Assembly: GCA_963825585.1 (NCBI GenBank)
Contig: CAWGTX010000006.1
Location: forward strand, 558,001-622,000
DNA: 64,000 nt
Direction: 5' to 3'
Source of the DNA: JAOUGY01 sp963825585
GTDB taxonomy: Bacteria; Actinomycetota; Acidimicrobiia; Spongiisociales; ZC4RG35
This document shows, piece after piece, positions 18,628 through 26,515 of the stretch (the first letter of the stretch is position 1; the number at the start of each line of letters is the position of its first letter). The notes beneath the pieces are model-generated. The model was not told the origin of the DNA. It ran no database searches and was given only the letters and a program-made list of their open reading frames with translations. A program made the translations under genes and the position numbers.

Positions 18628-19316
18628 GCGAACGCGTAGAGATCCTCGCCGGCGATCGACCCATTCGCCAGGTCAATGCCGACATCCGAACCGCTGTGGC
18701 CGAAGGCGAACCGGTCCGCGTGATCGAGACCTTGTCCCGACACAACCTCGGAGTGGGTCTCCCCGAGGGCGCCGACGTGACGTTCGAGGGATCGGTGGGC
18801 TACTACTGCGGCGGGCTCAACAACGGCGCCACCATCCACGTCGAGCGAAACGCCGGATGGGGCACCGGAGAGGCGATGGCCAAGGGTCACATCACCGTGG
18901 ACGGCTACGCCGGAATGAGCGTGGGAGCCTCGATGAGAGGTGGCCTGATCCACGTCAAGGGCGACGCCGGCCCACGCTGCGGAGTGGCCATGAAAGGTGG
19001 CGACATCGTGGTGGAGGGGAAGGTCGGCTTCCTCACCGGATTCATGGCCCACACCGGGCGCATCATCGCCGTCGGCGGCGCCGAGGACGCATGCGGCGAT
19101 TCGCTGTGGGGCGGTGAGGTCTGGGTGGGTGGCCCCATCAAGTCGCTCGGTGTCGACGCCAAGGTGGTGGAGCCCGAGGCCGACGAAGTCGTGGCGGTCG
19201 AAGACCTGCTGGCGAGCCTGGGCGTGTCCGGACGCCATGACTGGAAGAAGATCGTGTCCGCCCAACGGCTGTGGCACTTCGAAAGCAGGGATGCAAGCGC
19301 ATGGCTGATGATCTGA
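18624..19316 (+). CDS. glxC: Glutamate synthase-like GXGXG subunit (GlxC/MgsB type)
   Basis: A 230-residue protein made of the right-handed beta-helix typical of glutamate synthase domain 3, with repeating Gly pairs (GSVGYYCGGLNNGATIHVERNAGWGTGEAM, VDGYAGMSVGASMRGG). This domain is structural and helps shape the ammonia tunnel. It starts inside the stop of glxB (ATGA) and overlaps glxD by 16 bp, so the three subunits are coupled. Confidence 0.85.
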   Translation: MSERVEILAGDRPIRQVNADIRTAVAEGEPVRVIETLSRHNLGVGLPEGADVTFEGSVGYYCGGLNNGATIHVERNAGWGTGEAMAKGHITVDGYAGMSVGASMRGGLIHVKGDAGPRCGVAMKGGDIVVEGKVGFLTGFMAHTGRIIAVGGAEDACGDSLWGGEVWVGGPIKSLGVDAKVVEPEADEVVAVEDLLASLGVSGRHDWKKIVSAQRLWHFESRDASAWLMI

Positions 19317-20725
19317 ACGGGAGCTACGACTACCCCTTCCCGATGCCCGACGAAGACGACGTCGCCATGGTCGACGGGACCGTCCCGGGCCGACCCACCG
19401 GTGTCCCGTCGTCGTATGCCCCCGGCAAGTCGATCAGGTGGACGCCGGACTCGATCTCGGAAGTCCATGCCCTGTCCCGGTTGGGTCGCTACCAGATCCG
19501 CGGGTTCACCACCGACAACACCCGCTTCCCCACCTTCGACGATCTCACGTTCGTGCCCGCCTCCATGACTCGACTCCCGCTCGAGGGATACCGGGAGAGC
19601 TGCGACACCAAAACGGTGCTGGGTGGTGGACGAACCGACCTGGTCTCCAACCCCCTCGAGCTGGGTATCCCCATCTACATCGCCTCGATGAGCTTCGGGG
19701 CCCTGTCGGCGTCCGCCAAGGCCGCCCTCGGATACGGGGCCTCCAAGGTCGGCTCGATGACCTGCACCGGTGAAGGCGGAATGCTCGAGGACGAGCGTGA
19801 GGCCTCGCAGCGTCTCGTCTACCAGATGACCCCATCCCGCTACATGCTCGATCTGGAACATCTCCGTCAGGCCGACGGGATCGAGATCGTGATGGGCCAG
19901 GGAGCCAAACCGGGCACCGGTGGCCTGCTGCTCGGGATGAAGGTGTCGGAGCGGGTGGCCAAGATGCGGTCGCTACCGATGGGCGTGGACCAGCGCTCCA
20001 CCGTGCGCCACCCCGATTTCCTCGGCGCCGACGATCTTCAGGTCAAGATCGAGGAGTTGCGCGAGGCAACCGGCTACAAGGTTCCCATCTTTGTGAAGAT
20101 GGGCGCCACCCGACCCCGGTTCGACGTGGCCATCGCCGCCAAGGCGGGAGCCGACGTCATCGTGGTCGACGGGGCGGAAGGTGGCACCGGCGCCTCACCC
20201 GAGCTGCTCATCAACCACACCGGGATCCCGACGATCACCGCCATACGCGCCGCCCGTGAAGCCCTCGAGGACTGCGGGATGGCCGATCAGGTCAGCCTCG
20301 TGGCCGCCGGTGGGATCCGCTCCGGCGTGGACGCCGCCAAGTGCCTCGCCCTGGGGGCCGACGCGGTCATGATCGGCACCGCCGCCCTGATGGCATTGGG
20401 CTGCAACAGCCCCCGGTACTTCGAGGACTACGAGGCGCTGGGAACCGCCCCCGGTCAGTGCCACCACTGCCACACGGGTCGCTGCCCGGTGGGCATCACC
20501 ACCCAGGACCCGGAGTTGGAGAAGCGGATGCATCTGCCGGCAGGTGCCGAGCGGGTGGCACGCTTCCTGACGGCCATGACGATGGAGATCACGCTGCTCG
20601 CCAAGGCCTGCGGGAAGAGCTCGGTCCACAACCTCGAGATCGAAGACCTGCGGGCACTGAGTCTCGAGGCCAGCGCCTTCACCGGGGTCAAGCTTGCCGG
20701 AATCGACCGCGCGTTCGGCTGGTGA
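19301..20725 (+). CDS. glxD: Glutamate synthase-like FMN/Fe-S subunit (GlxD/MgsC type)
   Basis: A 474-residue TIM-barrel protein of the glutamate synthase domain 2 family. It shows the FMN region VVDGAEGGTGASPELLINH and LVAAGGIRSGVDAAKCLALGADAVMIGTA, and the iron-sulfur cysteines CHHCHTGRCPVG. The start MADDLNGSYDY at 19301 follows the family; an in-frame ATG at 19271 would deepen the overlap with glxC. With glxB and glxC it forms the three-gene FMN enzyme known from S. meliloti glx loci and from methylamine-using bacteria. A heptamer array starts in its stop codon. Confidence 0.88.
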   Translation: MADDLNGSYDYPFPMPDEDDVAMVDGTVPGRPTGVPSSYAPGKSIRWTPDSISEVHALSRLGRYQIRGFTTDNTRFPTFDDLTFVPASMTRLPLEGYRESCDTKTVLGGGRTDLVSNPLELGIPIYIASMSFGALSASAKAALGYGASKVGSMTCTGEGGMLEDEREASQRLVYQMTPSRYMLDLEHLRQADGIEIVMGQGAKPGTGGLLLGMKVSERVAKMRSLPMGVDQRSTVRHPDFLGADDLQVKIEELREATGYKVPIFVKMGATRPRFDVAIAAKAGADVIVVDGAEGGTGASPELLINHTGIPTITAIRAAREALEDCGMADQVSLVAAGGIRSGVDAAKCLALGADAVMIGTAALMALGCNSPRYFEDYEALGTAPGQCHHCHTGRCPVGITTQDPELEKRMHLPAGAERVARFLTAMTMEITLLAKACGKSSVHNLEIEDLRALSLEASAFTGVKLAGIDRAFGW

Positions 20726-20843
20726 GCGAGGAGCGAGGAGCGAGGGGACAGAAGGCGAATCCCGTGGGCCGGCCCTCGTCACCGTGGACATGACCGCACG
20801 CCGGCCTCCGGCTCCTCGCCCCTCGCTCCAGACTCCTCGCCGC
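20724..20843. repeat. Heptamer array GAGCGAG with inverted arm
   Basis: Three tandem GAGCGAG copies (20724-20746) start in the glxD stop codon. The inverted arm (CTCCTCGCCCCTCGCTCC and CTCCTCGCC) runs at 20811-20840 and abuts the stop of the broken nitrilase gene. The 60-bp core includes GGGCCGGCCC. It fills a convergent gap. Confidence 0.85.
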
Positions 20844-21117
20844 TAGTCGTGCCGCTCGCGCTCGACCGTGAGTCGGAGTACGTCCGGCCGGGAGTAATGC
20901 CCGGTGGGATCGAAGTTCTGACGCTCCCTCGCCACTGTGGCGAGATCGAGATCGGCGTAGAGGATCCCCTCCTCTCCCTCCGCCAACCGGGCCAGCACCT
21001 CTCCCCCGGGAGCGACGATCACGCTCCCGCCGTTGTAGTAGCGGTCTCCGTGAGCGCACGGGATCTCGCTCCGACGGTACACCCGACCACAGCGACGATC
21101 ACGCCGCGAGTGCATCT
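20843..21117 (-). pseudogene. Nitrilase, C-terminal fragment (IS-disrupted)
   Basis: The minus strand encodes the C-terminal part of an aliphatic-type nitrilase: YYNGGSVIVAPGGEVLARLAEGEEGILYADLDL and DPTGHYSRPDVLRLTVERERHD. It continues the fragment at 22257-22798 on the far side of the IS630-type element. About 30 family residues that should join the two parts are not found, so the insertion was followed by a small deletion or decay. Confidence 0.8.
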
Positions 21118-21119
21118 CC

Positions 21120-22254
21120 GCATTAATTACACGCGTGTAAGTATGCTGGTGTCAGTCGTAGCTGGAGGTGCGTGTGGTGTGGATGGTGCCGGCGGTCGAG
21201 TTGACCGTTGAGGAGCGCGTCGAGTTGGAACGGCGGGTGCGTGCGCACACGTCGTCGCAGCGGATGGTGAAACGGGCCCGGGTGGTGTTGATGGCAGCGG
21301 AGGGGTTGTCGAACCGTCGGATCGGGCTGGCGGTGGGGATGGATCAGCACAACGTGGGGGTGTGGCGTCGCCGGTTCGAGACCGAACGGTTGGCGGGGTT
21401 GGAGGATCGTCCTCGTCCGGGTCGTCCCCGCCTGTACGGGCATGACGATCGGGTCAGGATCGTGGCCACGGCCACGTCGCAGACACCTGAGACCGAGTCG
21501 CATTGGTCGCATCGGTTGCTGGCCGAGGCCCTGGCCGACGAGGTGGGGATCTCCCAGTCTCAGATCGGTCGGATCCTTTCTGACATGGATGTGAAACCGC
21601 ACAAGATGCGGTCGTGGTTGAACCGGCGGGACGATCCCGAGTTCTGGGAACGTGCCGCCGACGTGTGCGGCCTGTATCTGTCGCCGCCACAGAACGCGCT
21701 GGTGTTGAGCGTGGACGAGAAGACGGCGGTGCCGGCCCGCTCGCCGAGGTATCCGACCAAACCCGTCGAGCCTGGTCGGCCGGCTCGTCGTGAGTTCGAG
21801 TACCGGCGGCATGGCACCGCCAGTTTCATCGCCGCCCTCGACGTGGTCTCGGGTGAGGTGCTGGCAGGTGACGTGGACCGTAACACCGCCGCCAACTTCA
21901 TTGCCTTCCTCGAAGACCTCGACCGCACCATCGATCCCGACCTCGAGGTTCACCTGATCATGGACAACGGGTCGAGTCATGTCGCCAAGGCCACCCGGGC
22001 ATGGCTTTCGGACCATTCCCGTTTCGTTGCTCACTACACGCCCAAGCACGCTTCGTGGCTGAACCAGGTCGAGCTGTTTTTCTCGATCCTCACCCGCCGG
22101 CTGCTGAAACGAGGCGAGTTCGGCTCTCGTGACGAACTCGTGAACCGGGTCATGGACTTCATCCGAGCCTACAACCAGCACGCCCGACCATTCGCATGGA
22201 CCTACGCCGGCACCCCGCTCAAAACAACCTGACCCATGCGCGCGTCACTTCTGC
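21120..22254. mobile_element. IS630-family insertion sequence
   Basis: An element of about 1.13 kb with one transposase gene interrupts the nitrilase gene. Candidate terminal inverted repeats begin GCATTAATTACACGCG at 21120 and GCAGAAGTGACGCG on the other strand from 22254, matching at 14 of 24 positions. The ends are approximate, and no clear TA target duplication is visible. A perfect palindrome TTACACGCGTGTAA is inside the left end. Confidence 0.75.
21168..22232 (+). CDS. IS630-family transposase
   Basis: A 354-residue DDE transposase. The N-terminal helix-turn-helix region (EGLSNRRIGLAVGMDQHNVGVWRRRF) is followed by the catalytic core with the first Asp in LSVDEKTAV, the second in LIMDNGSSH and the Glu in HASWLNQVELFFSIL. 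The reading frame is intact, so the element may still be active. The GTG at 21168 follows GGAG very closely; the ATG at 21183 is an alternative start. Confidence 0.9.
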   Translation: MRVVWMVPAVELTVEERVELERRVRAHTSSQRMVKRARVVLMAAEGLSNRRIGLAVGMDQHNVGVWRRRFETERLAGLEDRPRPGRPRLYGHDDRVRIVATATSQTPETESHWSHRLLAEALADEVGISQSQIGRILSDMDVKPHKMRSWLNRRDDPEFWERAADVCGLYLSPPQNALVLSVDEKTAVPARSPRYPTKPVEPGRPARREFEYRRHGTASFIAALDVVSGEVLAGDVDRNTAANFIAFLEDLDRTIDPDLEVHLIMDNGSSHVAKATRAWLSDHSRFVAHYTPKHASWLNQVELFFSILTRRLLKRGEFGSRDELVNRVMDFIRAYNQHARPFAWTYAGTPLKTT

Positions 22255-22256
22255 GC

Positions 22257-22798
22257 GGCCCCTGGGTATACATGGCGGTGCGGGCCAGCGGCATCCAGTT
22301 CTCCCAGCAGTTGAGCCCGGTCAGGGTGGCCCCAGCCCACTCGTGGGCGACGAGCCCGGCCCCGTCGCCGTCCGCCCACACCAACCGTTCGGAGAAGGTG
22401 GGTTTGAGCTTGCGGTGGACACCGACGACACCCCGGTCGGGGTGGATGGCCACCAGCGAGCAGTAGACGGATCCGCCAGACCGGGAGCGCTCCACGATGC
22501 CCACGTATCCGAACGTCCGGGTGTCCCGACAGGCGTCGATCACGGATGCGAACTCGGGACCGTCAACGACCACCGACTGATCGAGATACCAGGCGTAGGC
22601 GGCCTGCTGGTCGGCATCCTGCCATGCCGACGTGTTGGTGATGTCCACCCACACCGGGTAGCCGGGAACGAATGTCTCGGGGAATGCCACCAGGTCGGCC
22701 CCGCTCGCCGAGGCCTCTTCGATGCGGGTGGCGGCCAGAGCGATGGTCGCCCCCCGGTCGAGCCACACCGGCGCCGACTGGACTGCCGCAACCCTCAT
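22257..22798 (-). pseudogene. Nitrilase, N-terminal fragment (IS-disrupted)
   Basis: The fragment starts MRVAAVQSAPVWLDRGATI and carries the whole catalytic triad of an aliphatic nitrilase: Glu in FPETFVPGYP, Lys in HRKLKPT and Cys in LNCWENWMPLAR. It ends at TAMYTQGP, where the insertion sequence begins. Its ATG comes one base after the stop of the upstream gene, so it was the last gene of the microcompartment operon. Without its C-terminal part, which supports the oligomer, the product is probably inactive. A nitrilase or amidase step was therefore once part of this pathway. Confidence 0.85.
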
Positions 22799-22799
22799 G

Positions 22800-23294
22800 T
22801 CAGCGACCTCCCACGTCGGTTCGTTTCAACACCTGGAGTTCCGCCCGCATCTCCTTGAGCCGCTCGCGTAGGAACGCAGCCTCGATTTCGGCTTTCGCCG
22901 CCCGTTCCCGCGCGTCGGCGATCTGCTGACCGGCCTCGTGCAGGTTGCCCAACTGGTTCAGCACCCTGGTCCACTGATCGAGCGGCACCAACACCCCCGA
23001 CCCCTGCTCGTCGACAACGGGCTTCTTGTCGGCAGCGCGGCGGCTCGCCTTGGCCCTCCCCGCACGCTCGGCCTTCTTGGAAGGCTTCTTCGCCCGCTTC
23101 TTGGACTTCCCGCCTTTGCCTGGCTTCCCGGCCTCTGCCTTCTTCTGCGTTCCTCCGCCTTCCTCCGCCTTCCTCCGCCCTCCTCCGCCTTCCTCTGCCT
23201 TACGAGGCTTCCGCGTACGTTCCTCGAGATCAGGGGTCGGTGCGGCGCGCACGATCTTCCGGGATCCGAACTCGGTCTCTTCGAAGCCGTTCAT
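22800..23294 (-). CDS. Lys/Arg-rich coiled-coil protein of the BMC operon
   Basis: A 164-residue basic protein of unknown family. Residues 1-25 (MNGFEETEFGSRKIVRAAP) are followed by a low-complexity Lys/Arg/Gly/Glu stretch to about residue 95, encoded partly by imperfect 10-bp repeats (CCGCCTTCCT on the plus strand at 23150-23205). The C-terminal 65 residues (VPLDQWTRVLNQLGNLHEAGQQIADARERAAKAE) predict a coiled coil. Its ATG overlaps the dehydrogenase stop by four bases, so it is made with the shell and enzymes. It might anchor the compartment to the nucleoid or organise cargo; this is speculation. Confidence 0.7.
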   Translation of the reverse strand: MNGFEETEFGSRKIVRAAPTPDLEERTRKPRKAEEGGGGRRKAEEGGGTQKKAEAGKPGKGGKSKKRAKKPSKKAERAGRAKASRRAADKKPVVDEQGSGVLVPLDQWTRVLNQLGNLHEAGQQIADARERAAKAEIEAAFLRERLKEMRAELQVLKRTDVGGR

Positions 23295-24499
23295 GCCAAC
23301 CGGGCGGCGACGGCGGTCGCGGCGGCCTGGAGTGCTGCCATCTCGCCGATCGGCAAGGGGAGTTCGATGATCTCGATGACGCCGTTCGGCCCGAGCAGAG
23401 CAGGAACGCCCACAACCGTTCCCTGGATGCCGTACTCACCGTCGAGGACCACCGACACCGGAATCGCACCGGCTCGGGCGCCTCGAAGTGCGTCGAGCAC
23501 CTCGACGGTTGCGTGGGCGGGCGCCAACGTGGCCGACCCGGTCTGCCTCAGCGCTACCACCTGTCCCCCACCGCCGACCGTGTCGGCGACGCAGGCGGCG
23601 ATCCGGTCGGCGTCGAGCGACTGGGAGAGCGGTCGACCTTTGATGGTGGCCTGGCTGACGATCGGCACCATCTCGTCACCGTGACTACCGAGCGTGAAGG
23701 CGTCGACATCGGCCGGATCGACGCCTGCGGCGCGGGCCAGCGACCGCCGGAAGCGGGAGGAGTCGAGGGTGCCGGCCATGCCGATCACACGCTCGCGCGG
23801 GAACCCGGTGGCCCGGAATGCCTCCATCGTCATCTCGTCGAGCGGGTTGGTGACGACGATCACCGTCGCCTGGGGTGCGTGCTCGGCGATCGCCTCACCC
23901 ACCTGACGCACGATGCGGGCATTGACGGTGATGAGGTCCGCCCGGGTCATCCCGGGTTGGCGCGGTCGGCCGGCGGTGATGACCACCACATCGGCGCCTT
24001 CGACGAGAGACAACGCCGTCCCGCCGATGATGTGCGAGATCGATCCGGTGATACCGACCGAATGCTCGAGGTCCAGGGCGGTGGCAGCCGCAGATCCGGG
24101 TACGACATCGATGAGGGTGATCTCGTGAGCCACGGAGGCATTGGCGGCCAGATGGGCCGTGTTGGCCCCCACTCCCCCGGCTCCCACCACCGCCAGCTTG
24201 CGGAACACGGTGGGGTTGGCACCCCGCGGCTTGTCCGATGCGATCCACTTCGGGTTGCGCCGATAGAGCGACCGCCGAAGGACGGCGGCACCATCGGTCA
24301 CAGGCACCACCGATTGTGGGGCGGGGCCGTCCAGGATCTGGACACCGAGCCGGTCGGCTGCCTCGCGGGCCTGGTGGGTGACGAGCGAGCCCGCCAGCAC
24401 GTGCAGCTTGCGACGACCGGACCGCCAGACGTCCATGACGTCGGCCTCGCCGATCACCCCACTTCCGGGGCGGACGGCCGGGCGCCCCGGAGTGGTCAC
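23291..24499 (-). CDS. Malate/lactate dehydrogenase with N-terminal BMC-type leader domain
   Basis: A 402-residue protein. Residues about 101-402 are an L-malate/lactate dehydrogenase: NAD site VVGAGGVGANTAHLAA, VVITAGRPRQPGMTR, VTNPLDEMT and the active-site His in TLGSHGDEMVP. The first 100 residues are extra. Residues 15-57 (VIGEADVMDVWRSGRRKLHVLAGSLVTHQAREAADRLGV) recall a small leader domain seen in other microcompartment enzymes such as EutT/PduS-related proteins. An amphipathic helix near residues 68-82 follows. The GTG start at 24499 overlaps the BMC-T stop (GTGA). It may recycle NADH inside the shell. Confidence 0.8.
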   Translation of the reverse strand: MTTPGRPAVRPGSGVIGEADVMDVWRSGRRKLHVLAGSLVTHQAREAADRLGVQILDGPAPQSVVPVTDGAAVLRRSLYRRNPKWIASDKPRGANPTVFRKLAVVGAGGVGANTAHLAANASVAHEITLIDVVPGSAAATALDLEHSVGITGSISHIIGGTALSLVEGADVVVITAGRPRQPGMTRADLITVNARIVRQVGEAIAEHAPQATVIVVTNPLDEMTMEAFRATGFPRERVIGMAGTLDSSRFRRSLARAAGVDPADVDAFTLGSHGDEMVPIVSQATIKGRPLSQSLDADRIAACVADTVGGGGQVVALRQTGSATLAPAHATVEVLDALRGARAGAIPVSVVLDGEYGIQGTVVGVPALLGPNGVIEIIELPLPIGEMAALQAAATAVAARLA

Positions 24500-25125
24500 T
24501 CCGACCGGCCCTCTACGGCCTGGAGGGCCGCCACCGCCGCGGTCATGGCGGTCTCGACCGACGACTCCGTACCCGACATGAAGAAGCGACCGAACCGCCC
24601 CACCGCCCGCACTTCGACGATGTCGATCGACGCCGCCTTCTCCGCCTCGTTGGCGGCGATGGAGATGTACGCCGCCGGCGAGCACTCGACGATGCCGAGG
24701 GTCTGGCCGGGCACCAGCATCGAACCCTTGCGCCACTTGTTGAGCAACTGCGCCTGATACGGCTCGACGGACGTGATGATCTGAGTGGACTCGACCGTCG
24801 GTTTGAGTCGGTCGGCCATCCCCATGCCGAGGGCGGCCAGGATCGCCTCCCGGGCGGCGGTGATCTCGGCGTTGACGGGAGATCGGAGGATGAAGAAGCC
24901 GAACTCCCGTTCCACGATCTGGCTGGTGGCCTCGATGGTGGCTGCCTTGAGGGCGATGTCGATCAGCCGGAACACGTCGTTTCCGGGTGCCAACTCACCC
25001 ACCAGGACGGTGTCGCCCGCCAGTGGGATCGACCCTTGCACGGTGGCACCGTTGTAGGCGGCGAACTTGGGCTGGAGCCGGTCGATCTGCATGAGGGCTC
25101 GCACGGTTGTCTTGGGTGTCGTCAT
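24496..25125 (-). CDS. Tandem-domain trimeric microcompartment shell protein (BMC-T)
   Basis: A 209-residue shell protein with two BMC domains. The first half (RALMQIDRLQPKFAAYNGATVQGSIPLAGDTVLVGELAPG, RLIDIALKAA, VEREFGFFILRSP) and second half (IECSPAAYISIAANEAEKAASIDIVEVRAVGRFGRFFMSG) follow the CsoS1D/double-stacked type whose trimers have a gated pore. One base separates it from the aldehyde dehydrogenase gene. It would let large cofactors or substrates pass the shell. Confidence 0.88.
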   Translation of the reverse strand: MTTPKTTVRALMQIDRLQPKFAAYNGATVQGSIPLAGDTVLVGELAPGNDVFRLIDIALKAATIEATSQIVEREFGFFILRSPVNAEITAAREAILAALGMGMADRLKPTVESTQIITSVEPYQAQLLNKWRKGSMLVPGQTLGIVECSPAAYISIAANEAEKAASIDIVEVRAVGRFGRFFMSGTESSVETAMTAAVAALQAVEGRSE

Positions 25126-25126
25126 A

Positions 25127-26515
25127 TCAGGCTCCGTAGACGTCGTAGATGCTGCGCCACGGTCTCGACTCGTAGGCGACCCGCTTGATGTTGATGAGAT
25201 GGAGGGCGGTCACGTTGTCCGAGACGATCGATCCCGACACCGTACCGGTGCCGAGCATGAAGCTCGGTTCGAGATCGGCCGAGTATCCCATCGCCCCCAT
25301 CAGAGCCGGCTGGTTCACGAGCACCCGCCCTGCGGGCAGCCGACCGAAACGGGCTACAACCTCTGAATCCATCGTGTGGATGGCGGCGGTGTGCCCCCGG
25401 CCACCCCAGCGCAGGATCTGGAAGCAGGTGTCGTATCCCTGGTCCTCCCCCAGCACCTCGTACCATGCCAGCACCGGATTGAGCTTCTCGAGCGACAATG
25501 GGCGATGGCGGCCGACCTCGCTCTCACGGGCCAACAGTACCCTGACACCCGGTGGCACTCCGAACCCGGCCCGCCGGGCAAGCTCGGGGGCGGACTGACC
25601 GACGCCGCCGGCTCTGATCGCCTGATGCTCGTCGAAGATGACATCGGCCAGTCGGCCCGCTTCACCCGGGGTACAGAAGTAGCCACCCAGGCGACGGATT
25701 TCCTGCTCGAGCATGCCGGCCACGGCCCGATCGACGACGACGGCTTGTTCGGCGGCGCACGCGGTGCCGTAGTCGAATGACTTCGAGGTGAGGATCTGGT
25801 CGGCCACCTCGGTGAGGTCCTGGCGCATCGACTCGTGGACGTACACCGGCACGTTGCCAGGACCCACGGCCAGCGTCGGCTTCCCCGACGAGTAGGCCGT
25901 TTGGACCATGGCCGAGCCACCCGTGGCCATCACGACCGCGGTACGGCGATGCCGCATCAATTCCTGGGTGCCCTCGATGGTGACTTCAGTGAGACACTGG
26001 ATGAGGTTGTCCGGCGCACCCACCTCACGGGCAGCCGCCGCCATGACGCGGGTGGTCTCCACGCCGCAGCGTACGCCCCGGGGGTGTGGCGCACACACGA
26101 TGGCGTTCCCGGACTTCACTGCGGACAGGACCTTGAAGATGATGGTGGAGGTCGGGTTGGTCACTGGGATGAGTGCCGCCACCACCCCCATCGGTTCACC
26201 GATCGCCATCACCTTGGTGGCGGGATCGGACCACAACACCCCGAGCGTCTTGACATTGCGGAGCCATTCGGCCACTCCGATCGAGTTGAACAGGTTCTTG
26301 ACTCGCTTGTCCTCGGCGTTGCCGTAGCCGGTCTCCTCGGCCGCCAAGGCACCGAGGCGAGCCGCCTCGACTTCGACCGCTCGCGCCATGGCCTCGACGA
26401 TTCGGTCGATGTCCGCGGGGTCGGTGCCCAGGAACCGCTGTTGAGCTTCGTGAGCGGCCTCGACCGCTCGTCGAGCCTCGGCGCGGCTTCGGAGATCCGA
26501 GTCGATGGCACTCAC
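25127..26515 (-). CDS. Aldehyde dehydrogenase, CoA-acylating type (EutE/PduP/AdhE-like)
   Basis: A 462-residue aldehyde dehydrogenase. The catalytic Cys253 lies in SKSFDYGTACAAEQAVVV, which resembles the AdhE N-domain and EutE/PduP, and IPVTNPTSTIIFKVLSAVKSGNAIV is the cofactor region. Such enzymes turn an aldehyde, NAD+ and CoA into acyl-CoA. No phosphotransacylase (PduL type) is found in the window, so the acyl-CoA may leave the shell. Residues 1-20 (SDLRSRAEARRAVEAAHEA) form a possible amphipathic encapsulation helix. Its ATG overlaps the upstream stop by one base. It is the signature enzyme of the compartment. Confidence 0.88.
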   Translation of the reverse strand: MSAIDSDLRSRAEARRAVEAAHEAQQRFLGTDPADIDRIVEAMARAVEVEAARLGALAAEETGYGNAEDKRVKNLFNSIGVAEWLRNVKTLGVLWSDPATKVMAIGEPMGVVAALIPVTNPTSTIIFKVLSAVKSGNAIVCAPHPRGVRCGVETTRVMAAAAREVGAPDNLIQCLTEVTIEGTQELMRHRRTAVVMATGGSAMVQTAYSSGKPTLAVGPGNVPVYVHESMRQDLTEVADQILTSKSFDYGTACAAEQAVVVDRAVAGMLEQEIRRLGGYFCTPGEAGRLADVIFDEHQAIRAGGVGQSAPELARRAGFGVPPGVRVLLARESEVGRHRPLSLEKLNPVLAWYEVLGEDQGYDTCFQILRWGGRGHTAAIHTMDSEVVARFGRLPAGRVLVNQPALMGAMGYSADLEPSFMLGTGTVSGSIVSDNVTALHLINIKRVAYESRPWRSIYDVYGA

